Below are positions 35,964-45,400 of a DNA stretch of 64,000 nt, piece by piece (the first letter of the stretch is position 1; the number at the start of each line of letters is the position of its first letter). A program made the position numbers and the translations under genes. Location of the stretch: positions 94,143,345 through 94,207,344 of the forward strand of contig JAVIAB010000124.1 in assembly GCA_032433765.1 (NCBI GenBank), written 5' to 3'. The stretch comes from Megaustenia siamemsis (Eukaryota; Mollusca; Gastropoda; Stylommatophora; Ariophantidae). The notes under the pieces are model-generated. The model had not been told where the DNA came from and ran no database searches. It was given only the letters and a program-made list of their open reading frames with translations.

Positions 35964-36750
35964 TCTTTAATAGCAATATATACATGTATGTATAAGTGTG
36001 TGCTGTGTAGATGCTAAGAGTATTGGTTGACTGTAAAACGTTACTTGGTATAGTATATATAAACTGTTAAATGCGTGTGCCATTTTATGTAATGATGGTG
36101 ATATTTTGAAGAAATAGACGACCATAATAAACCCTACAATTAGATGGTTTAATGTATATATTGGTGTAGAGACGGAATGTATGAAGCTGTGGTTTCTGGT
36201 TTCGATAAACACAATGATAATGCACTGTTCAAAGATTAAGGCGATAAACTGTATTAACAAAATTAAATGCAAATCACGAAACGAAACTTGTGTAGTTTTA
36301 TAAGAGGAAACAGCAAAGGAGAATACATTTCGATCTCATTATCCAAACTAAAGACAGATTTTGTAAAACAAATAGTTTAAGAAAACCAGTCCATCAATAT
36401 AATTAACGTGGTATAATTAATAATAGCGAGAATCATACGTATACATGTGTACTTTGCTGTTTTAATGTGAATGAGATCATTATTTCCAGATTATAATTAC
36501 TATAAAAGTTTTTAAAAGTTCATAGATTTAAATTTATGAACAAATATACTCTCACGAATGCTTTAAGGATATGGGATCAACAAAATGTTAGCATTAACTT
36601 AAACGTGTTTATCTGAATAGCAATTGAATAGTCACTGAAAACCGGCTCTTATTAGTTATTATTTTAAAGACATAATTGAATGCCGTGTATTACTTGTCGC
36701 TGAAGGTAATTGTTTTCGTGACATATTGAAATTGTTGGGCTTGAATAATT
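35964..36750 (-). other. 5' flank of paralogue C, shared with paralogue B
   Basis: Non-coding. Blocks similar to 63092-63840 occur in the same order and at similar distance: atagcaatatatac next to the ATG, a cacaatgataatgcact-like block, gatcaacaaaatgttag, and cgctgaaggtaattgttttc. This indicates a duplicated promoter/5' region. The reading frames here are short and not conserved. Confidence 0.6.
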
Positions 36751-37460
36751 TGTTTAAGGAATTCATAGAATATTCTGACTTTGTAAACAACAATCATTCG
36801 TTCCAGTTATTTCTCTTTGGTCTAGAATATAATGTTAATTTACACAAATTGTTTCCCCTGTTAAATTATGTTTCATCTTCATTTTTTTTATGGCGTCTTA
36901 TTTTCAAAATATATGTGAACTACTAATCCTTGTTCTCTATATTTAGTTACTCCCTTTCAGAAGGATTGCCCTTTTTCTCCAGTTTTGCATTTTAAAAAAA
37001 AAAGATTTAAGAGTTTACTTGGTGGCTCGAGTTAGAGTTGAGACATAGGAATGATGTTAGTATTTAGGTTTCGGTTTGACATTTTTATGGGTTAGTTTTG
37101 ATGTGTGTGTGTGTGCGTATGAATAGTGAGCGTTGTATTTATATGTGTATATGTGATTGTGAAATTAATTATCCTCTACTGAATAAAAACAAAATAAAAC
37201 AATAAGACATGTATGAAACAATTTGAAAATAAATTTTAAAACACATTAATACATTTTTTTAGAGCCTGTGTCTTGAGCTCGACAATATGTGACAAACTGA
37301 GAAGTAACTGTGCACCATAGGGTTATGATTTCCAACAATGACAAGTTTATGCTAATTTATTTATTGCACATACATATAAAGAATTGAATTAAACATAGCA
37401 AAAATAACAGAGTAATGTCTACCTTTATCAATATAAACTAAAGTTATTATTTTATCACAA
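36750..37460. other. No gene recognised
   Basis: AT-rich sequence with short homopolymers and a small (GT)n run near 37097. No frame over 70 codons and no transposon motif seen. Confidence 0.5.
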
Positions 37461-37464
37461 AATT

Positions 37465-37830
37465 ATCATCATCATCATCATCAAGTACCGGGCCTGCTGG
37501 CGTAGGTGATCATGTATCTCCACAACTTTCGATCTAGACATTTATCATTTCTGTTGTTGACCTTCTGCTAAGTCATTCTCTTAAGCTGTCTGGTATCTTT
37601 TCTCCTTGCTTCTCTCTATCTCTTCGTCCCTCAATTTTCCCAGTTGTTACAATATATTCCAGTTGTTCTGTTCTCGTTACATGGCCACAAAATGGTAATT
37701 GTTTCTTCCTAACATTGGAAACACGATGTCTTTTTGCTTTGGCCTCTTTCATAACGTTTTCATTACTCTTCATAACTGCCCATGGTATTCTCAACATTCT
37801 CCTGTAAAACCACATTTCTACAGACATTTT
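37465..37830 (-). mobile_element. A-family LINE 3' end
   Basis: Minus frame 37573-37827 reads EMWFYRRMLRIPWAVMKSNE, then KKQLPFCGHVTRTEQLEYIV and EGRRDREKQ. The 3' end is an (ATG)n tail, seen on + as atcatcatcatcatcatcaa at 37465-37484. 5'-truncated, and head to head with the next fragment. Confidence 0.85.
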
Positions 37831-37859
37831 TCAGGTCGGGTAATTTTATCTGCTACTGT

Positions 37860-38155
37860 TGGGAGGCCAACACAAAAAGGGAACTCTTAAAAAAACATCA
37901 GAAAGAAGCAATCAACATTTTTTCGAGCACATCATGAGAAGAGGAAAGTTGGAATACTTGGTTACAACTGACAAAATAAAAGGAAAGAGAGATCGCGGAC
38001 GACAAAGAGAGAAAATACTGAATAGCTTTGTGTCATGGCATGGAAAACAGTCAACAACAGTTCTGTTGATACGATGATACGATGCACTATAGATAGAAGA
38101 TTGTGGAAGGACATGATCGTCCACACCAACTGGTATAGTACATAATGATGATGAT
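37860..38155 (+). mobile_element. B-family LINE 3' end
   Basis: Starts abruptly at gaggccaacacaaaaaggga (EANTKRELL), then FFEHIMRRGKLEYLVTTDKI, GKRDRGRQREKILNS and RRLWKDMIVH after a frameshift. Ends in the (ATG)n tail aatgatgatgatgat at 38142-38156. Much shorter than the copy at 4905-5500. Confidence 0.82.
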
Positions 38156-38157
38156 GA

Positions 38158-38560
38158 TTGTCAAAAATGGATTACATAGTATCTTCCCCATTTTTTTGGA
38201 AAGTTGCTTTTGCCTGAGCCATTCTGCACCTCACCTCTGTTGTACCGTCTGAGGTTTATAAAGTTTCCAAATATTTAAATGCATTTACCTGTTCCACTTG
38301 TCTTTATTTTGCACTGAGATGATGTCTTTTTCTTTGTTGTTACCATTACTTATATCTTTCTGCTATTAAGGCTGAGTCCTTTATTTTTGTTCTCTTTCAC
38401 TATAATGTCTAACACTTCTTGTAACTCATTTTCACTCTTAACGAATAGGACTGTATATCCAGCATATATTAGATTATTTATTGTATTATATATTAATAAT
38501 AATAATATAATAACTTGATGCACAATAGCTACTTTTCCGTGCATTGAAAACTGATATGAA
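38158..38560 (-). mobile_element. A-family LINE RT fragment
   Basis: Minus strand reads YAGYTVLFVKSENELQEVLD (the YADD box degraded to YAGY) and IIVKENKNKGLSLNS at 38390-38475. The thumb follows with an FKYLETL-like motif and R-M-A-Q-A-K near 38200-38290. Matches 44540-44690 on +. Confidence 0.75.
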
Positions 38561-38789
38561 AAATGTAGTGAAAAGTGGTGATTCCACATTTGAGCAATAA
38601 TGGTTATGTAGTACTAAATGCTAGTTTGCATAGAATGGAAAGAGTAGCAGTGATTTCTGACATACCTGGCGTAGAGTGCACACATAACAGAAAAACACGT
38701 TATGATGCAAAATTTAAGCTAACGCACATCTTTACATCTCGTGGAACACCTGCTAAATACAAAAATGAAACCTATAATAATATCAGAAG

Positions 38790-39065
38790 ACATAACATGA
38801 CTATGGGCTGAACACTTCAATGAAATGTTTAATCGTCCATTACGAAGGTATATAAGAGATTTTACAACTGACAAGCCAGCGTCACAGTTATTAATTGATA
38901 TTACGTCACAATGAATGAATCAGAGACATATCTAAGGCTTATGGCTAACAACAAGGCTACAGGTGAACATGATGCTGTACAAGTGTTGAATTTCACAGTA
39001 ACAATTGTGGACGTTTCGTTTCTCGACATAAAATATAACGACCTCTATACCAAAATGTTTTAGTC
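38790..39065 (+). mobile_element. LINE fragment upstream of RT motif 1
   Basis: The + strand reads WAEHFNEMFNRPLRRYIRDF at about 38805-38865. After a frameshift it continues ETYLRLMANNKATGEHDAVQ, the usual spacer and the N-K-A-x-G-x-D region before the RT palm. Family not assigned. Confidence 0.65.
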
Positions 39066-39109
39066 ACTACCTAATAAAGCGGGTCTATGAGACTCCGATA
39101 ACAGTCGTT

Positions 39110-39575
39110 GAACAACCATAGTGAGTTATGGAACCCAAAGTTCAAAATTAATAATGCGTTCAACGATACAATTTTCAACTCTCATTGTGGGTTATATAAT
39201 AGAATGTTCAACATTCATAGCGACTTGTAGAATACAACGTTCAACACCCACACTGGGTTGTAACAAATAACTTTAAAATTCATAATGGTGTGTAGAATAC
39301 AACGTTCAACATTCATAGTGTGTTGTAGAATATAACGTTCAACATTCATAGTAGGTTGTAGAATACAACATTCAACATTCATAAGAATTTATTGAATACA
39401 TCGTTCAACATTCTTATTGGGTTGAAGAATACAACGTTCAACATTATACTGGTTTGTAGAATACAACGTTCAACATTCGTAATGGTTTGCAGAATACACC
39501 TTTCAACATTCATATTAGTTTATAGAATACAGCTTTGAACATTCTTATTGGGTTGTAGAAAGCAACGTTCAAGAA
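39110..39575. repeat. 33-bp degenerate minisatellite, about 14 copies
   Basis: Units like gttgtagaatacaacgttca followed by acattcatagtgg, with many substitutions and small indels. Most regular between 39285 and 39450. Confidence 0.85.
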
Positions 39576-39669
39576 GCTATCTCTCTCGTTTAGTCAGAAC
39601 GAGATTGTTGAAACTCCTTAAATCTTGAATAACTTCTCACCTAATTGGTACAAAGTAGTTGCACAACTG

Positions 39670-39671
<2 letters not shown>

Positions 39672-39721
<50 letters not shown>
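39672..39721. repeat. (AT)n microsatellite
   Basis: About 25 AT dinucleotides; flanking sequence unique. Confidence 0.97.
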
Positions 39722-39723
<2 letters not shown>

Positions 39724-40100
39724 TGTATACATTTACCAATTGGTGTATAATATATTAATCTATATAGAGCTGCCTTGGATATCTTAAACCTAGAATAATA
39801 CTGTTTTGCTCCGGTTACTCTAATGATAATCAACAACTTCTCAAAGATTCAATCAGCCGATTGAAATACATCAAGTTCTGGTGACTTACATCACTCCCCA
39901 TTATAGTCTTCAGATGAGACTATGACTATTAAATTGCTTTAGTCATGTGACTGTTTATCACGTTGACATTGTGGTATGTGAAACAGTAATTCTAACTTCT
40001 GAACAACTGACGACACAGTCAAGATAAAGGCTTAATTCTGGGCCGCATGTAAGGAGGTAGCTAGTCAAACGCAATACGACCAACATGTTTAACGACGAGC

Positions 40101-40114
40101 ATATACTATCACAG
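40101..40114. repeat. Target-site duplication, left copy (SINE family 2)
   Basis: atatactatcacag, repeated exactly at 40483-40496. Confidence 0.92.
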
Positions 40115-40482
40115 TGTCCGGTTAGCGCAATCGATAGGCGGTTGGCTTACCACGGCAACAGCCGGGGTTCGTAATCCTGGCGAGGACACCTGGGTTTTAC
40201 TAATTCCCTAAAAATTAGTAGGAGCCGCGATAGCTCAGTGGTTAGTGAACTGGACTACTACGGACAAGGGGTAGGGTTCGATCCCAACCGACGGCTCCGG
40301 GTTCACCCAGCCTTAAATGGGTACCGGATTTTTTCTGGGAAAGTAAAAGCAGCACGGGCGTAATACCGACCACATTACCCCAAAAATCATGTGCTGAAGG
40401 TCTGTAAAATATAGGGTCACTAACACCATATTTCCCTATACGCCACTTGGCGTGACGGGGGGTACTTTACTTTTTTTTTTTT
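40115..40482 (+). mobile_element. SINE family 2 with two tRNA-like modules, copy 1
   Basis: Module 1 (40114-40190): pairing ends gtgtccg and aggacac, an A-box-like ggttagcgcaat and a B-box-like ggttcgtaatcc with one extra base. Module 2 (40221-40298): perfectly pairing ends ggagccg and cggctcc, A box tagctcagtgg and B box gggttcgatccc. The tRNA-unrelated body follows (taccggattttttctgggaa, agcacgggcgtaataccgac, ccccaaaaatcatgtgctga). A short hairpin (acgccacttggcgtg) and a poly-T-rich end close the element. The whole unit lies between exact 14-bp target duplications, so both tRNA-like modules moved together. Confidence 0.9.
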
Positions 40483-40496
40483 ATATACTATCACAG
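40483..40496. repeat. Target-site duplication, right copy (SINE family 2)
   Basis: atatactatcacag, identical to 40101-40114. Confidence 0.92.
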
Positions 40497-41210
40497 CTAA
40501 AGGTGTGTGGTACAAACCATTTCCCTAGACAATCATTCAACAAAACATACTAATAGACCACTGTCAGACGCAAGTTCTCCTGATCAGATCTATAATCTCT
40601 TTAACGCAGTACTTGTGGGAACGAAATATAATTTATCTAATTCTAGAGTCTCATTGTTAACCAGAGTGGTTCAACCCCTTTTAACAATTTCTCTTTCTAG
40701 TTCTACTTTTTTTTCTCTAAGTAATGACAACTCTTCTTTAACAAGGACAACTCTCAAAATACGTTTTATCTTGCTGGAGTCGCGGATCTTACGAATTGAA
40801 TGTCTACTTTTCACTTTCCCTCGTAACTCTACTACATCATTTAATTATATGAATACATTGTTTAGAATCTATCTTAACATTTTCTTGTAGCAGTCACTGT
40901 AAATTTGCCTCGGACACAAAAACAAATATTGGGATTTTCAAATTACATGTGACATCTACCGTTACTTATGCTGCGAGAACTGGAAAATAGCAGAAGGCAC
41001 GGTGAACAAATTAGACTTATTCGGAAATAAATTCTTTAGGAAATGACTTCCTATACCATAAAGTGAATTCAAGAATAGTGCAGAAATAAAAAGACATACA
41101 AACAACAAAATATAGCATCTATACTCGAGAGAAGAATGTGTTCATATGTTGGAAATGTTTTTTTTAAATTTTTTTTTGCGTTTGTCAGCTTTCACATCTG
41201 TCGTCCCTAG
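40497..41210. other. No gene recognised
   Basis: A 127-codon frame (40507-40890, +) is Ser/Thr/Leu-rich with no membrane topology, domain or splice context I can defend. The rest is AT-rich. Confidence 0.4.
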
Positions 41211-41214
41211 AGTC

Positions 41215-41480
41215 TAGAAAATTAAATGTTGCGTGTTAATCCGTTCTTCCCTTGCAGCCGTGTGCACAGGGGTTACTCGTTTTGTAGGCAGATAACTCCG
41301 TCTTCGGAGATACTCAACGTTTGTCCGTAGATGAGTAATTCACGTTTGTTACAAGACGGGCCCCTCATTCCTGAGACCAGGGCTAGTTGCTGCAGCGAGA
41401 AATCATAAATAAATAAAATTAATTCTGGTGTAGCCGGGATCTGAACTCACATCCTCTCTGTATCGAGACTGACCTGGTGG
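41215..41480 (-). mobile_element. tRNA-derived SINE, family 1, copy 2
   Basis: Reverse complement of the element at 7955. B box gagttcagatccc (at about 41446 on +), then atttatgatttctcgctgca, ctggtctcagga, attactcatctacgg and agacggagttatctgcct in the same order. The head differs more than the body. It abuts the B-family LINE tail at about 41494. Confidence 0.75.
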
Positions 41481-41493
41481 TCATGTGATAAGA

Positions 41494-41795
41494 ATCATCA
41501 TCATCATAGGCCATACCGGTTGGCGTGGGCGATCATGTCCTTCCACAATCTTCTATCTACAGTGCATCGTATCAGTTCTGTTGTTGACTGTTTACCATGC
41601 CATGACACAAAGATATCCAGTATTTTCTCTATTTCTCGTCTGCGATCTCTCTTTCCTTTTATTTTGCCAGTTGTAACCAAGTATTCCAAATTTCCTCTTG
41701 TCATGATGTGAACGAAAAATGTTGATTGTTTCTTTCTGATCTTTTTTAGGATTAAGAATAGACAACAAATTAATTTTAATGCAAGCCCACAAATG
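41494..41795 (-). mobile_element. B-family LINE 3' end
   Basis: Minus strand reads KKDQKETINIF, then NLEYLVTTGKIKGKRDRRRE after a frameshift, VSWHGKQSTTELIRCTVDRR and LWKDMIAHANRYGL. The (ATG)n tail is seen on + as atcatcatcatcat at 41496-41508. It lies 80 bases beyond the stop codon of GPCR gene A. Confidence 0.85.
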
Positions 41796-41875
41796 GGATT
41801 CAGAGTGTTAATGAAAAAGTCGACGATAAAGTGATATTTAAAAGAAAATATTAGTTCGTGTTTTTATTTGTCAAT

Positions 41876-42484
41876 TCAAGATGTTTCTGAATAAGAATAT
41901 AAGCAAAAAAATGTGTTGATCTTGTCTCTGTATCTACTGCTCATGTGGTAGTAAATAAAAATGTTCATTGATGCGTTTATGCTTTCCATTATGTAGCCAA
42001 TACCTCCAACCAATATTGTTAAGTTTACGTTTTCACCATCAAAGGCTAATGCTGGTATTAATCCAATTGCAAGAAGAATAACGCTCACTGGAACAAAACA
42101 AACAATAAACAAAATGGAAATTACAACAACCATTGTGGCTGTCCTTTTGTTGCGGCTATAAATTCTGTCTATCTGTTTATTGCCGCCAGTTTTCTGTCTC
42201 CATTTTGTTGATCGTTGAAGTTTAACTGAAAGTATTACCGTACAGGCAACGATGATCACAAAGGAACCAAATGGAATGATGAAGTTATTGATAACAAAAG
42301 AATACATTACAACATTGTTTTGATTTCCCGTTGATATAATGCCATAAAGAGTTTTATTTCTCGTTACAGAAAACTTCATGTCCAAGTGGTTGACGAAGTA
42401 CACCGGGGCTCCACTGAAAAGGAAGATAATAAACACACAGGCTATGGTCACTGCCGATCGCTGTGGTGTAACATAATCTTTTAT
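41876..42484 (-). CDS. GPCR gene A exon 3
   Basis: Starts at ATAAAAGATTATG after a poly-pyrimidine tract and CAG. Encodes IKDYVTPQRSAVTIACVF (TM4), a long second extracellular loop with the N-glycosylation site NKT, TM5 (FVIINN-like to VILSVKL), a basic third intracellular loop (KWRQKTGGNKQIDR), TM6, TM7 and a short tail ending SYSETS. Stop at 41876-41878. Confidence 0.88.
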   Translation of the reverse strand: MKDYVTPQRSAVTIACVFIIFLFSGAPVYFVNHLDMKFSVTRNKTLYGIISTGNQNNVVMYSFVINNFIIPFGSFVIIVACTVILSVKLQRSTKWRQKTGGNKQIDRIYSRNKRTATMVVVISILFIVCFVPVSVILLAIGLIPALAFDGENVNLTILVGGIGYIMESINASMNIFIYYHMSSRYRDKINTFFCLYSYSETS

Positions 42485-45400
42485 CTGAAGGGAATGAAAA
42501 AAAAAAACAAAAACAAGTACATATTGTATCATCATAGTTCTTGATGTGTGTAATAAATGTAGAGCTATTTGTTAATGTTAGAGGTAAGATTAATATGTGT
42601 AGTGTGAACGGGCGTTATTGATGCGGGGAGAACAAAATCTGTGACTTTGTCCATTCAGTACCAGAAACATAAATTGTTAATGGATTCATTCATGTCTTGT
42701 GCAACTAATATTAGTAGTTAGATATTGCTGTCACATGTTTGTTGCTAGTGCTTTAAATAGTAAAATATATGACTATAAGAAAATATGAAACACCATTTCG
42801 TTACCGATTTGATACAAAGTGATTGGTGTATTTAAAACTTACAATTGAAAAATAATATTCCAACCTTTAATGGAGCTGTTACACATAAACATCTTTCTAG
42901 AGTAACCATGGCCGTGATGCAACCGCTGACTCGAGTAAAGGCAAAATGTAGCATTGTTGATGTCAAGTAGCCGACTTCAATGGGATCGAAAGGTAAATCT
43001 GCTTCTACCATTGCAGGTGTAACAATGATGCATGTCAAGACCATTGTCACCAGATTGCCTAGGTCCGAAACAGCTAAACCTGAATTAAAGAAGAATATTT
43101 TTTTATTTCGTATTCTTCACAAAACGGGCACATTATGATGACAGTTATGATGTTTTGTAACAGGAACTTTTGAAATTGTGGTATATCATCTCAGGAATAT
43201 AATCTAAGTGTGTTTAACATTTTCAACAGCTGTCATCGTGCACTCATAATGGTCTCCCTTCTATGATCATACGGAACTGCAGGATCTAGGAAATGATGTC
43301 TCCATGTGTAATTATTATTCTTCATATAATGCTCACGTTTTTTTTTATTAATCGGAACATAAAACAAGCAAACAGTCATGATAACTACATACTATATAAC
43401 AACGATGTTTGAAACCTTTTAGTCTTGTCAGACGTTTAGTGGAGGCTATTGTTTATTTTTTTGGAGGTTTTGTTATTGTCGAACAGCTTCTCTCATCGCT
43501 GATTCTATCAATGTTTGACAAATACAATGGGCCACAAAATGAACAAGTGTGGTCCACTGATCCATTTTGTTTTCACTTTTTTCACGAGTCTTTTCTTTTC
43601 CATGTTTTGCCATAGTACAGTCTCAAATGATGTTATGCCATTTTTCCATTATGGGTGATCTCTTTCCGGATGTTTCTAGTCTTTCACATATGGTGAAGGT
43701 ATTCAAAGATGATTTGCAAATATCTCTATATCGTAGATTGGGTTTCCCTATTTACCTTTTCTCCGTGTATTAGTTCACCATACAGTATTTAGTTAGATAT
43801 TATCTACGTAAGCCATGAGCTTCGATTTAAACCCGGAATAGGACACGTTAGAGTTGTTTTTATTTTCACAGTATCATACTAATTCATGTTTATGTTTTTT
43901 ATGTCAGAAAAAAAAAAAACGGGGACTGTGTATTTTTCCGTGTGCTTTGAAGAGATTTGTCCAATAGTTGATAGCGTACAGAAGTCCGCCTAGTACATAT
44001 ATTTGATATATCTATACATTAATTGCTTATGTTAAACGTATGTTCCCCATATATAAATGAATTTAAATATTTGGGAACTTTGTTAACCTCAGACGGAAGA
44101 TGAACAAAAGAGGTGAGATGCAGAATGGCTCAGGCAAAAGCAGCTTTATAAATATGTGGAAAATACTATGCAATCCATTTTTTACAATAGAAACAAGAAA
44201 AAATAGTTCTTAAATGTTATGTAGAACCAGTCTTAACATATGGATGTGAATCATTGACAATAGGACAACAGACAAAACAATCACTGGAGTCTGTGGAAAT
44301 GTGGTTTTACAGAAGAACGTAGAGAATACCACGGGCAGTTAAGAAGAATAATGAAAACGTTCTGAAAGGGGCCAAAGCAAATAGAGAGCTAATTTCCAAT
44401 ATTAGGAAGAAACAATCATCATTTTTGGCCACGTAATGAGAAGGCAAAGATGCGTGCTGCCACCAGGTTTGTTTAATATTTATAGTAAGATTATTTTAAG
44501 ATTCATAAGGGGCATGCCTGGAATAACAATTGGGGGTCATAATATAAATAATCTAAGGTATGCTGATGATACAGTCTTAATTGCTAAGAGTGAAAATGTG
44601 TTGCAAGCAATGTTCGACATTATAGTGAAAGAAAGCAACAGTAAAGAACTCAGCTTTAATAGCAAAAAGATAGAAGTAATAGTAACAACAAAGAAACAAC
44701 ATCACCTCACAAAATAGAGACGAGTGGAACAATATTAAAACAGGTAAATGAATTTAAATATTTGGGAACTTTGTTGCAAGAACACTTAAACAAACTCAAC
44801 AGCTCAGTCACAAAATACAACATGAAAATCAACATCTACAAAACAGAAGTCATGAATGTCGCCAAAAATAAACAGAACATCAACTTAACTATAGAAGGCA
44901 GACAACTAAAACAAGTAGAGGAATTCAAATACCTAGAATGTCTAATGACAAACGATAATTCTCAAGCAGCAGAGATAGGATCAAGATACAACAACAAAGC
45001 CTGTCAAATCATTGGACAGTTATCGCCACTATTGTCCAACAAGGAAATAACTCTGGAGGCAAAACGACCACTATACAATACAATCGTCATCCCAACGTTG
45101 TGCTAGCAATGCCAGACCTGGACCCTAGATGCAAGAACAATAAGAAAAATAACTTCTACTGAAATTAAATATGTTAGACGAATGACAGGAAACAGTCTGA
45201 CAGGTAAGATCAGAAATGAAGAACTGAGAAAAAATCTAGGAATAGCCCCGGCATAGAATATACTGAAGGGAGGTCAAAAAGTAATGCACACCAATTTTTT
45301 TCTCGGCTAATAATAAAGATAGGAATATGACATTTTGCACACTTGGAATATGACATGTTCCAATTATGTGCACCAAATTGCACAGCATTCTGATAAATAT

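Noticed and set aside
36726..36926. 66-codon hydrophobic frame
   Set aside because: Starts from a non-ATG codon in T-rich DNA, with no conserved counterpart in the similar flank at 63.8 kb.
40114..40298. Two functional tRNA genes
   Set aside because: The ends pair, but the T arms do not fold properly (extra base in the B box of the first, poor stem in the second). Both lie inside one target-duplicated SINE, so they are SINE heads.
40507..40890. 127-codon frame
   Set aside because: No recognisable domain, no splice or promoter context, low-complexity Ser/Thr/Leu content.
42832..42864. Alternative donor GTAAGT for gene A exon 2 (about 42838)
   Set aside because: It matches the donor consensus better but would put exon 3 out of frame, while GTTGGA after PLK keeps phase 0.
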